Assembly (NCBI RefSeq): GCF_008704205.1
Contig: NZ_VXLC01000006.1
Location: 124,001 to 188,000, forward strand
Length of the DNA: 64,000 nucleotides
Reading direction: 5' to 3'
From: Nocardia colli
Lineage (GTDB): Bacteria > Actinomycetota > Actinomycetes > Mycobacteriales > Mycobacteriaceae
In this document: positions 16,875-23,860 of the stretch, in pieces
Numbering within the stretch: position 1 is the first letter of the stretch
How the letters are laid out: each line of letters opens with the position of its first letter
Notes under the pieces: generated by a model
What the model saw: the letters and a program-made list of their open reading frames with translations, nothing else
The model's database searches: none
What the model was told of the DNA's origin: nothing
Made by a program: the position numbers and the translations under genes

Positions 16875-16938
16875 GAGCTCCAGTGTGCTCGTCGAGCTAC
16901 CGGCCACAACGGTGTTCGCGAGCAGCGGAGCGGCTGAT

Positions 16939-17247
16939 TTACAGGCTGAGGGTCGCGCGCAATCTGGCGTCGAGTGATTCCGACTCGCTGGTGGTCAGTT
17001 CGCCGAGTTGCTCGGTGAGCCAGGGGCGGTAGGCACGGTGTAGTTCGAGGGTGTCGGCCCAGCCGTGTTCGGTGTGCGTGGCCAGCACGTGGCCGGGGTC
17101 GGCGTCGCGCAGCGGGACCACGTGCAGCCAGCGGTACGGCGAGGTGATCACCGCGGAGTCGGAGACCAGCACGACCGACATGCGCCTGGGCAGCGGAGTG
17201 CCGTCGCGCAGGGCCGGGGAGTAACGCCAGACCTCACCGCGTCTCAT
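16939..17247 (-). CDS. MazF/PemK-like toxin
   Basis: A 102-residue protein starting MRRGEVWRYSP, the typical beta-strand start of MazF/PemK/CcdB-fold toxins (RGEVW), followed by a strand like the family's 'RPVVVVS' (MSVVLVSDSAVI) and VVPLRDADPG. These toxins are usually sequence-specific endoribonucleases. The sequence is divergent, so target and activity cannot be read. Its ATG overlaps the antitoxin stop in an ATGA overlap, the standard arrangement for a translationally coupled toxin-antitoxin operon. Confidence 0.75.
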   Translation of the reverse strand: MRRGEVWRYSPALRDGTPLPRRMSVVLVSDSAVITSPYRWLHVVPLRDADPGHVLATHTEHGWADTLELHRAYRPWLTEQLGELTTSESESLDARLRATLSL

Positions 17248-17483
17248 GCGGCGCCGCGGGCGTCGGTCTCGGCCGCTTCGGTGACGTTCAAGTCGTCGTA
17301 TGCGGCAGCTTGTTCGGCGGCGTCGTCGACGGCCAGCTTGGCCAGGCTGTCGTGCACGAGCGCGGTGCGCAGGGAGGCGTTGATCACCGAGGACAGGCTG
17401 CGATTCTGCTGGTCGGCCGCCTGTTTGGCCCATTCGGCCACCTGCGGATCCAACGTCACGGTCACCCGCGTCGCTTTGCTCAT
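17244..17483 (-). CDS. Ribbon-helix-helix antitoxin
   Basis: A 79-residue protein. The N-terminal ~45 residues (SKATRVTVTLDPQVAEWAKQ, then SLSSVINASLRTAL) look like a ribbon-helix-helix DNA-binding domain, with a beta strand then two helices. The C-terminal acidic, Ala-rich tail (VDDAAEQAAAYDDLN) would wrap the toxin. The start ATG at 17483 has GGTGGAG 3 nt upstream. It precedes and overlaps the toxin gene by 4 nt. RHH antitoxins normally repress their own operon; a direct repeat at 17548-17566 is a candidate site. Confidence 0.78.
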   Translation of the reverse strand: MSKATRVTVTLDPQVAEWAKQAADQQNRSLSSVINASLRTALVHDSLAKLAVDDAAEQAAAYDDLNVTEAAETDARGAA

Positions 17484-17547
17484 GACTCCACCTCGCCAGT
17501 GCCCGGCTCCGGAACGAACGGAGCACGCCTGCCCATGATTCGCTCGC

Positions 17548-17566
17548 GCATACCCACATGCATACC
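17548..17566. promoter_or_regulatory. Direct repeat upstream of the toxin-antitoxin operon
   Basis: GCATACC occurs at 17548-17554 and again at 17560-17566, 12 bp apart start to start, about 65-85 bp before the antitoxin ATG. Ribbon-helix-helix proteins often bind tandem short repeats, so this may be the autoregulatory operator. It is shared with the divergent polymerase-domain gene region. Confidence 0.4.
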
Positions 17567-17623
17567 AGAACGCAGCACACAGCGATGCGCGTTTTCGGAC
17601 GGCGGGACAGCTACCGGTTCGGC

Positions 17624-17636
17624 TATCGTCGGACCC
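17624..17636 (+). promoter_or_regulatory. Leaderless promoter box of the PolDom gene
   Basis: TATCGT at 17624-17629 is followed by 7 nt and the GTG at 17637. No Shine-Dalgarno is seen. It fixes the likely start of the polymerase-domain gene. Confidence 0.5.
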
Positions 17637-18611
17637 GTGGCCAGCAAGGCTGCGGCGTCGGCGATCGAACTGGATGTCGGCGACCGCACGATCCGCATTT
17701 CCAACCCGGACCGGGTGTACTTCCCGGAGACCGGCGCGACGAAGCTCGACCTGGTGCAGTACTACCTGAGCGTCGGCGACGGCATCGTCCGCGCGCTGCG
17801 CGACCGGCCGTGCATGCTGCACCGCTTCCCGAAGGGCCTGGCCGGGGACAAGGTGCACCAGAAACGGCTGCCCGCGGGCGCGCCGGACTGGATCAACACG
17901 GTGCGCGTCTTCTTCCCCCGCTACAGCCGGCATGCCGACGAGCTCTGCGTGCACGAGCTGGCGGACGTCATCTGGGCCGTGCAGATGTCCACGGTCGAGT
18001 TCCATCCGTGGAACTCGCGCGCGAGCGACACCGAGAGCCCCGACGAGTGGCGCATCGATCTCGATCCGATGCCGGACTGTCCGTGGTCGCGGGTGCAGCG
18101 GGTGGCCGGGGTCGCGCACGAGGTGCTCGACGAGCTCGGCGCGGTCGGCTGGCCGAAGACCTCCGGCGGCAACGGTTTACACATCTACGTGCGTATCGCG
18201 CCGAACTGGGGGTTCAAGGAGGTGCGCCGGGCCGCGCTCGCCTTCGCCCGCGAGGTCGAGCGCCGCGCCCCCGAGGACGTGACCACCACCTGGTGGCGCA
18301 AGGACCGCGATCCGAAGCTGCTGTTCGTCGACTACAACCAGAACGCCCGCGACCACACCATCGCCGCCGCCTACTCGGTCCGCGGCGTCCCGACGGCCAC
18401 CGTCTCCACCCCGATCCGCTGGGACGAGATCCCCGAGGTCGACCCGCGCGACTTCACCATCAAGACCGTCCCCGCCCGCTTCGCCGAACTCGGCGACCTG
18501 CACGAGGGCATCGACGACGCGGTCTTCGAGATCGATCAGCTGCTGGAATGGGCCGACCGCGACAAGGTGGACGCCGACCTCGACGCCGAAACCGATCTCG
18601 ACGCCGACTAG
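17637..18611 (+). CDS. Stand-alone LigD-type polymerase domain (Prim-PolC)
   Basis: A 324-residue protein of the archaeo-eukaryotic primase superfamily, equivalent to the polymerase domain of the NHEJ ligase LigD but without ligase or nuclease domains. The phosphate-binding pocket (DRPCMLHRFPKG, HQKRLPAGAPDW), the catalytic DxD in WRIDLDPMP, the SGGNGLHIYV motif and the third aspartate in LLFVDYNQN are intact. Such Prim-PolC enzymes in mycobacteria fill short gaps with ribonucleotides during repair. No ku or ligD gene is near. The frame is open much further upstream, but the GTG at 17637 follows a TATCGT box and begins the conserved part. Confidence 0.9.
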   Translation: MASKAAASAIELDVGDRTIRISNPDRVYFPETGATKLDLVQYYLSVGDGIVRALRDRPCMLHRFPKGLAGDKVHQKRLPAGAPDWINTVRVFFPRYSRHADELCVHELADVIWAVQMSTVEFHPWNSRASDTESPDEWRIDLDPMPDCPWSRVQRVAGVAHEVLDELGAVGWPKTSGGNGLHIYVRIAPNWGFKEVRRAALAFAREVERRAPEDVTTTWWRKDRDPKLLFVDYNQNARDHTIAAAYSVRGVPTATVSTPIRWDEIPEVDPRDFTIKTVPARFAELGDLHEGIDDAVFEIDQLLEWADRDKVDADLDAETDLDAD

Positions 18612-18914
18612 TCCACCGCACAGCGCACGAATTCACCCGCTGCGCGCAAATCCGCAGGCAAAACCAGGCGCGCCAGGCAAACTCGCACGCGCCGTCGGCA
18701 TGGCGAATTCGAACCCGCCTTGGCGCTGCGCGCACAGAATGTCGCGCCGCGCATGGGATTGCTAGCGGATTCGAGCGCATCGGGCGAAATGGTGCGCGGC
18801 GTGGTTTACCAGGCCGGCATCGGACGCGCCGAGTGCCGTCGCGGCGGCGGTGCTAACGTCGCTGCGGCGCTGTCGCCAGCGCACCCGCGGTCCTGCTTCG
18901 AAGGAGGTCTATCC
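18612..18914. other. Intergenic region before the 2-hydroxyacid dehydrogenase gene
   Basis: About 300 bp with no supported gene. A TAACGT box at 18854-18859 may be the promoter of the dehydrogenase gene, giving a leader of about 50 nt. On the minus strand the stretch near 18703-18720 resembles a tRNA T-arm, but nothing else of a tRNA is there. Confidence 0.5.
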
Positions 18915-19865
18915 ATGAGCCGACCGGCAGTAGCGATAGCGATCGGGCCGGCCGATCCGCCTCCAGCGTTGCTGGTGAAGGCGGTCGAGAGCGGCGGCGC
19001 GACGGTCGCCGGTCTGGCCGAGGCGCGTGGGTTGATCTGGGCGGGGACGCCCGGGCAGTTCCCGGCTGAGCTGCCGGACACGATCGAGTGGGTGCAATTG
19101 CCCGCCGCGGGTGTCGAGGACTGGTTCACCGCGGGCGTGATCGCTGCCCACCCGAAGGTCCAGTTCACCTCCGCCGCAGGTGCTTTCGCGGCCAGCGTGG
19201 CCGAGCACGCGCTGATGCTGTTGCTCGCCGGGGTGCGTTATCTGCCCGAGCAGCTGCGCGCGGGCAGCTGGCGGCAGCAGGATTTCTTCCCGCACATCGG
19301 TTCGCTGCGCGGCAAGACGGTCACCATCGTCGGCGCGGGCGGGATCGGGCGGGCACTGATCCCGATGCTCACCCCGCTCGGCGCGCACGTGATCGCGGTC
19401 AACCGGTCCGGCCGTCCGATCACCGGCCCCGGCATCCCGGACACGATCGAGACGATCTCCACCGACCATCTCTCCCGGGTGTGGCCGCGCACGGACCACG
19501 TGATCGTCGCAGCGCCGGCCACCGCGGCAACCCATCATCTGATCGACGCGGACGTGCTGGCCCGGCTGAAGCCGTCCTCGTGGGTCATCAACGTCGCCCG
19601 TGGCAGTCTGATCGACACCGACGCCTTGGTCACCGCGCTGGCCTCCGGTGCGATAGCCGGCGCGGGGCTGGACGTCACCGAACCAGAACCGCTGCCGGAC
19701 GGCCATCCGCTCTGGGTACTCCCGAATGCCATTGTCACGCCGCATGATTCGAACCCGCCCCAGTTGCGCCTGGCCGCTTTCGCCGACCACGCGGGCGCAA
19801 ACGTCGAACGCTTCGTCAACGGCAAGGACCTCCTGGCACCCATCGATCCGGACCGAGGCTACTGA
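18915..19865 (+). CDS. D-isomer-specific 2-hydroxyacid dehydrogenase
   Basis: A 316-residue NAD(P)-dependent dehydrogenase of the D-2-hydroxyacid family. The Rossmann motif is VTIVGAGGIGRAL. The catalytic Arg is in INVARGSLIDTDAL, the Glu in VTEPEPLPDGHP and the His in IVTPHDSN, so the active site is complete. These enzymes interconvert 2-keto and 2-hydroxy acids; the shorter, weakly conserved N-terminal domain gives no clue to the substrate. The ATG at 18915 has AAGGAGG 7 nt upstream, one of the best ribosome-binding sites in the window. It is monocistronic, followed by a palindromic element. Confidence 0.85.
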   Translation: MSRPAVAIAIGPADPPPALLVKAVESGGATVAGLAEARGLIWAGTPGQFPAELPDTIEWVQLPAAGVEDWFTAGVIAAHPKVQFTSAAGAFAASVAEHALMLLLAGVRYLPEQLRAGSWRQQDFFPHIGSLRGKTVTIVGAGGIGRALIPMLTPLGAHVIAVNRSGRPITGPGIPDTIETISTDHLSRVWPRTDHVIVAAPATAATHHLIDADVLARLKPSSWVINVARGSLIDTDALVTALASGAIAGAGLDVTEPEPLPDGHPLWVLPNAIVTPHDSNPPQLRLAAFADHAGANVERFVNGKDLLAPIDPDRGY

Positions 19866-19876
19866 CCTCCCCTGAT

Positions 19877-19930
19877 CAACGGGACATGACTGCGGCAATG
19901 TGCGAGTAAGCACGCCACCATGTCCCGTTG
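19877..19930. repeat. GGGACAT palindromic element, copy A
   Basis: CAACGGGACATG at 19877-19888 is the exact inverse of CATGTCCCGTTG at 19919-19930, with a 30-nt spacer that itself holds a small GTGC/GCAC stem. It lies 11 bp after a stop codon and could act as a terminator. A related element with CGGGACATCACT arms lies at 48085-48132; both share AACGGGACAT, one base, then ACT on the left side. Confidence 0.65.
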
Positions 19931-20011
19931 AACACGATCGACCGGCGACGTACGTATTCGGCGGCGAAAAGTACTTATAGATGACTGATTCGGGGCACCC
20001 CCCTGCGGCCA

Positions 20012-20017
20012 TAACGT
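20012..20017 (+). promoter_or_regulatory. Possible -10 box of the NTF2-like gene
   Basis: TAACGT at 20012-20017 matches the TANNNT -10 pattern, about 60 nt ahead of the ATG at 20076. The intervening leader ends in GAAGGAG. No -35 box is obvious. Confidence 0.35.
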
Positions 20018-20075
20018 AGTTCCTGTCAGCAAGAACGACAGCGAAACCGCAGCTCAGAGCCCCGAAGGAGCCATC

Positions 20076-20432
20076 ATGAACACCATCGTCGCCCAGTACC
20101 TGGAAGCCTGGAACACCACCGACGCCGCCGACCGCAAGGCCGCCGTCGCCCGGGTCTTCACCGAGACCGCCGGCTACACCGACCCGCTGATGGCGGTCGC
20201 CGGCCACGACGCCATCGACGCCGGAATCGCCGCCGCGCAAGCACAATTCCCCGGCTGGACGTTCCGCTTGGCCGGCCCGGTGGACGCCCACCACGATCAG
20301 GTCCGGTTCACCTGGGAGCTCGGCCCGGCCGACGCCCCCGCCGTGATCGTCGGCTTCGACGTCGCCGTCATCGAGGACGGCCGCATCGCCAACGTGTACG
20401 GCTTCCTCGACAAGGTGCCCGCCGCCGCCTGA
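20076..20432 (+). CDS. NTF2/SnoaL-like small protein
   Basis: A 118-residue protein with the cone-shaped NTF2/SnoaL-like fold signature: an N-terminal helix (VAQYLEAWNTTD), a FTETAGYTDPL segment, and the final strands VIVGFDVAVIEDGRIANVYGFLD. Family members are small-molecule isomerases, cyclases or binding proteins; no substrate can be assigned. GAAGGAG lies 6 nt before the ATG. It is followed after 42 bp by a small membrane-protein gene, probably an operon; this two-gene pairing is familiar in Nocardia and Mycobacterium, though that statement is from memory. Confidence 0.78.
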   Translation: MNTIVAQYLEAWNTTDAADRKAAVARVFTETAGYTDPLMAVAGHDAIDAGIAAAQAQFPGWTFRLAGPVDAHHDQVRFTWELGPADAPAVIVGFDVAVIEDGRIANVYGFLDKVPAAA

Positions 20433-20474
20433 ACCCGTTCCGCCCCAGCTTGATTCACTGAAGGAAACTCCGCC

Positions 20475-20894
20475 ATGACCACCACCGCCCCGTCCTACCT
20501 GTCCTCCGTCCTGGCCCCCGGCCCGAAGTTGCTGCGCCTCTCGCTCCGCCTGGATGCCGTGGTCACCGGCGTCAACGGCCTGGCCTACCTCGCCCTGGCC
20601 GAGCCGCTGGAGTCGCTGCTCGGCCTGGACACCGAGATCGGCATTCCGATCGGGATCTTCCTGACGCTGTACGGCGTGGCGGTGGCGATCATCGGTACCC
20701 GGCAGACGATCAGCACCGCCGCCACCCGCGTGGTGATCGCGGGCAACGCCGCCTGGGTCGTGGTCAGCCTCGCCGCCCTGATCGAAGGCGCCCTCGACCT
20801 GAATCCGGTGGGTTCGATCTGGACGGTCATGCAGGCGGCCACCGTCGGTGGCTTCGCCGCCCTGCAATACCTGGGCCTGCGCAAAGCGCGCTGA
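20475..20894 (+). CDS. Four-helix membrane protein
   Basis: A 139-residue integral membrane protein with hydrophobic stretches at about 27-47 (LDAVVTGVNGLAYLALAE), 55-75 (IGIPIGIFLTLYGVAVAII), 85-108 (VVIAGNAAWVVVSLAALIEGA) and 112-133 (WTVMQAATVGGFAALQYLG). It ends RKAR. No named function. The ATG has GAAGGAAA about 9 nt upstream. Probably cotranscribed with the preceding NTF2-like gene. Confidence 0.72.
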   Translation: MTTTAPSYLSSVLAPGPKLLRLSLRLDAVVTGVNGLAYLALAEPLESLLGLDTEIGIPIGIFLTLYGVAVAIIGTRQTISTAATRVVIAGNAAWVVVSLAALIEGALDLNPVGSIWTVMQAATVGGFAALQYLGLRKAR

Positions 20895-20915
20895 CCGCCG
20901 AACCGACCACCGACC

Positions 20916-20943
20916 GCGGTACCAGCAGACCTGCTGGTACCGC
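20916..20943 (+). terminator. Perfect 13-bp hairpin after the membrane-protein gene
   Basis: GCGGTACCAGCAG at 20916-20928 pairs exactly with CTGCTGGTACCGC at 20931-20943, separated by only two bases. A short T-run (GTCGTTTT) follows. Likely terminator of the NTF2-like/membrane-protein operon. Confidence 0.7.
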
Positions 20944-20988
20944 AGTCGTTTTCGCAGGTCAGGACCGATCGCGATCAGCCTGCAATGA

Positions 20989-21026
20989 ATGTGCCATTGA
21001 CAACTGGCACATCCATGGATGATTCT
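20989..21026 (+). promoter_or_regulatory. Promoter and operator of the lipase-monooxygenase operon
   Basis: ATGTGCCA at 20989-20996 and TGGCACAT at 21005-21012 form a perfect 8+8 inverted repeat. Its 8-nt spacer begins with TTGACA (20997-21002), a consensus -35. GATTCT at 21021-21026 lies 18 bp downstream as the -10, and 6 nt later is an ATG (21033). The operator thus covers the -35 box, as expected for repression, and the transcript would be leaderless. Confidence 0.65.
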
Positions 21027-21032
21027 GAACGC

Positions 21033-22019
21033 ATGACAAGGTCAACGAAGACCTCGATCCCCAAGGTGCCTGCCAGAGCCTCTGCGCGGTCCTCACTGGC
21101 CGCGGCGGCCACCCAGATCGGGTTACGCCCGCTGAACAACGCGGTGCCGATGAACGCCCCGGGCGTCTGGTTCGCCCGCAAGCTGGTCGCCACCTTCATG
21201 GCGATCGGCGGTCCGGTCCCCCGCGGCACCGCCATCACGCCGGTTCGGTCCGGGCCGGTGCGCGGCGAATGGGTCCGCGCCGCCGGCGTCTCCTTCGGCC
21301 GGCGAGCCGTCTACTACATCCACGGCAGCGCCTACGTCATCTGCTCGGCGCGCACCCATCGCGGGCTGGCCGCGCAGTTGTCCCGCAAGACCGGACTCCC
21401 GGTCTTCGTCATCGACTACCGCCTCGCCCCGGAACACCGCTTCCCGGCGGCGGCCGACGACATCGAGGCCGGCTACCGCTGGCTGCTCGACCGCGGCTAT
21501 GCCGCGAACGACCTGGTGGTCGCCGGTGATTCGGCCGGCGGGCACCTGGCGCTGGACCTGCTCATCGAGAACAATCGCCACCGCGTCCCGCAGCCCGCGG
21601 CCGTGACGATGTTCTCGCCGCTGTTCGACCTCACCCTGAAGCTGGCCGCCGAACAGGAACGGCAGCAACGGGATCCGCTCATCTCCGCCGCGGCCGCGAG
21701 CCGGATGCCGCGCGAGTACACCAAGGGCCTGCCCGACGACCTGCCCCGGCTGCGGCTGACCGTGCCGGAGGGTATCCCCTTGCCGCCCATGCTCGTTCAG
21801 GTCGGCGGCGCCGAAATGCTCAGGGCCGACGCGCGAGCGCTGTGCGCGACGGTGCGCGCCGCGGGCGGTAGCTGCGAACTGGAGATCTGGCCGGGTCAGG
21901 TGCACGTCTTCCAGGCGTTGCCGACGCTGGTCCCCGAAGCCGATCAGGCCCTGACCCGCGCGGCCGAGTTCCTGCGCGCGGCACTGGCCGACCGCACTGT
22001 CTCCGAGAAGGTGAGCTGA
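21033..22019 (+). CDS. HSL-family lipase/esterase (LipR-like)
   Basis: A 328-residue alpha/beta-hydrolase of the hormone-sensitive-lipase group. It shows the oxyanion motif YIHGSAYVIC (HGG-type, with the second Gly replaced by Ser), the family segment VIDYRLAPEHRFPAA, the nucleophile GDSAGG, and a C-terminal histidine in GQVHVFQAL. The first gene of a four-gene run, it resembles LipR (Rv3084) of the mycobacterial mymA operon. Longer starts at 20985 or 21015 lie inside the promoter; the ATG at 21033 sits 6 nt after the -10 box. The natural ester substrate is unknown. Confidence 0.85.
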   Translation: MTRSTKTSIPKVPARASARSSLAAAATQIGLRPLNNAVPMNAPGVWFARKLVATFMAIGGPVPRGTAITPVRSGPVRGEWVRAAGVSFGRRAVYYIHGSAYVICSARTHRGLAAQLSRKTGLPVFVIDYRLAPEHRFPAAADDIEAGYRWLLDRGYAANDLVVAGDSAGGHLALDLLIENNRHRVPQPAAVTMFSPLFDLTLKLAAEQERQQRDPLISAAAASRMPREYTKGLPDDLPRLRLTVPEGIPLPPMLVQVGGAEMLRADARALCATVRAAGGSCELEIWPGQVHVFQALPTLVPEADQALTRAAEFLRAALADRTVSEKVS

Positions 22020-22021
22020 CG

Positions 22022-22927
22022 ATGTTCGGACTGGAAAAGCTGCTGCCGCTTGGCAATCGGCCACGGCGCACGTACGGCGCGCGAGCGGTGGTGACCGGCG
22101 CGGGCAGCGGCATCGGCCGGGCCTTCGCGCTGGAGCTCGCCGACCGCGGCGGGCAGGTGATCTGCGCCGACATAGACGAGGCCCGCGCCGATCAGACCGT
22201 CGCGCTGATCGAACGCAAGCATCCCGGCACCGCGCACGCGTTCCGCTGCGATGTGGCGCAGCGTGAGGACGTGGAAAACCTTGCGCGCTTTGCCGAGTCA
22301 CTGTTCGAGCGCCCGGTCAGCCTGGTGATCAACAATGCCGGCGTCGGCATCGGCGGAAAGCGGGTCGGCCAGGTCGGATTCGACGACTGGGAGTGGGCGC
22401 TCGGCATCAACCTGTGGGGTGTGGTGCACGGATGTGAGGTGTTCACGCCGCAGCTGCGCGCCGCGCGCCGGGGCGGGATCATCAATGTCGCCTCCGCGGC
22501 CGGGTTCGCCGCCGCGCCGTCGATGGCCGTCTACAACGTGTCCAAGGCGGGCGTGATGTCGCTGTCGGAGACGATGGCCGCCGAGCTGAGCGGTACCGGT
22601 GTCGCGGTCACCGTGCTGTGCCCCACGTTCGTGAAGACCAATGTGGCCAAGGGCGGCCGGATCACTCAGCAGTCGGCGAGCCTGGCCGACACCCTCATGC
22701 GCTGGACCGGCTTCTCCCCCGAGTACGTCGCCCGCAGCACCCTCGACGCTCACGACCGCGGGCAGCTGTATGTGCTGCCGCAGCTGGACGCCCACGTCGT
22801 CTGGCGGCTCAAGCGCTACTTCCCCGCCCAGTACACCTACGTCCTCGGCCTCCTGGATCGGGTTCTGCCCCAGGACAACTCGCCTTCCACCGACCGCACC
22901 TCGGTCACCGACAAGACAGGAGTCTGA
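22022..22927 (+). CDS. Short-chain dehydrogenase/reductase (SadH-like)
   Basis: A 301-residue classical SDR. TGAGSGIGRAF is the cofactor loop, NNAGVGIG the structural motif, and YNVSKAG the catalytic Tyr-Lys. A C-terminal extension of ~60 residues (YVLPQLDAHVVWRLKRYFP) is typical of SadH/Rv3085-type enzymes. The gene starts 2 bp after the lipase stop, with GAGAAGGTGAG just before its ATG. In the mymA operon the equivalent enzyme is thought to act in fatty-acid or lipid modification. Substrate unknown. Confidence 0.87.
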   Translation: MFGLEKLLPLGNRPRRTYGARAVVTGAGSGIGRAFALELADRGGQVICADIDEARADQTVALIERKHPGTAHAFRCDVAQREDVENLARFAESLFERPVSLVINNAGVGIGGKRVGQVGFDDWEWALGINLWGVVHGCEVFTPQLRAARRGGIINVASAAGFAAAPSMAVYNVSKAGVMSLSETMAAELSGTGVAVTVLCPTFVKTNVAKGGRITQQSASLADTLMRWTGFSPEYVARSTLDAHDRGQLYVLPQLDAHVVWRLKRYFPAQYTYVLGLLDRVLPQDNSPSTDRTSVTDKTGV

Positions 22928-22928
22928 C

Positions 22929-23855
22929 ATGGCCATCACGATGGACTTCGACGACATGCTCACCAAGATCAAAGACCGGCAGTGGGCGCTGGCCGACATC
23001 GATTGGGACGCACCGGGTGCCGAGACCATCTCGCCCGAGCTGCACGCCAAGCTCAAGCCGTTCATGGCCGATCTGATGTGGATCGAGAACGTCGGCGCGC
23101 GCGGCTTCGCCGCCATGGCGAAGAAGGCGCCCACCGAGACGCTGCGCGAGATCTACCGCTACTTCCACGCCGAGGAACAGCGGCACGCGAATGCCGAACT
23201 GGCGCTGATGCGACGCTGGGGCATGCTCGACGGCGACGAGATCCCGCAGCCGAACGTGAACGTCAAGCTGGTGATCGACTTCCTGGACAAGTACGCCGAC
23301 GGGATGTCGCTGTCGTTCCTGGGCACCGTCATTCCGATGCTCGAGGTGGCGCTGGACGGCGCGCTGGTCAAGTTCATCATGGACGAGATCCACGACCCGG
23401 TCTGCCAGGACGTGTTCAAGAAGATCAACAACGACGAATCCCGGCACCTGGCCGTCGATTTCGCGGTGATGGATGTGCTCGGTCACGCCCAGATCCGCAA
23501 GCTCGCCACCGATCTCGTCGGCGGCTGGCTGAAGCCGTCGCTGATCATCGGCGTGCTGAGCTACGTGCCACTGCTGAACAAGATGCGCGACAACATCGTC
23601 GAGATGGGCGTCGACGAGGAGAAGCTGTACTCGGCGCTCAAACGCTACGCCAATGTCGGTGAGCGCAGCGAATTCGCGCGCAGGCTGCCGATGTATCAGC
23701 TGGTGAAGATGCAGGGCGGCTGGGTGATCGACCGCGGCCACCCGTACCACCTGTTCGCCGACGCGCTGGTGAAGATCACCGCCAGGGTGCCGAAGGCGCT
23801 GCTGCGCAGGGACCCGACCTGGGTCAAGGAAGTCACCTACGAGCCGGCGGCATAG
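22929..23855 (+). CDS. Ferritin-like di-iron protein
   Basis: A 308-residue mostly helical protein. Two ExxH motifs, in FHAEEQRHAN and NNDESRHLAVDF, plus acidic residues in neighbouring helices (DLMWIENVGARG, DEIHDPVCQ) match a ferritin-like di-iron carboxylate centre of the oxygenase/desaturase kind. It starts 1 bp after the SDR stop, with AGGAG 7 nt upstream. Homologues are annotated as reductase or metal-dependent hydrolase in actinobacteria without clear function. In this operon an oxygen-activating role on a lipid chain fits, but the function is inferred. Confidence 0.72.
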   Translation: MAITMDFDDMLTKIKDRQWALADIDWDAPGAETISPELHAKLKPFMADLMWIENVGARGFAAMAKKAPTETLREIYRYFHAEEQRHANAELALMRRWGMLDGDEIPQPNVNVKLVIDFLDKYADGMSLSFLGTVIPMLEVALDGALVKFIMDEIHDPVCQDVFKKINNDESRHLAVDFAVMDVLGHAQIRKLATDLVGGWLKPSLIIGVLSYVPLLNKMRDNIVEMGVDEEKLYSALKRYANVGERSEFARRLPMYQLVKMQGGWVIDRGHPYHLFADALVKITARVPKALLRRDPTWVKEVTYEPAA

Positions 23856-23860
23856 GGCAG

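Noticed and set aside
16195..16977. 260-codon plus-strand frame through the repeat-rich gap
   Set aside because: It runs through the palindromic repeat copy 2 and over the small minus-strand gene, lacks a ribosome site and any protein similarity I can recognise.
18690..18730. tRNA T-arm-like sequence (GTTCGAATTC context, minus strand)
   Set aside because: The stem pairs at only four positions and no acceptor, D-arm or anticodon arm can be drawn around it; probably chance.
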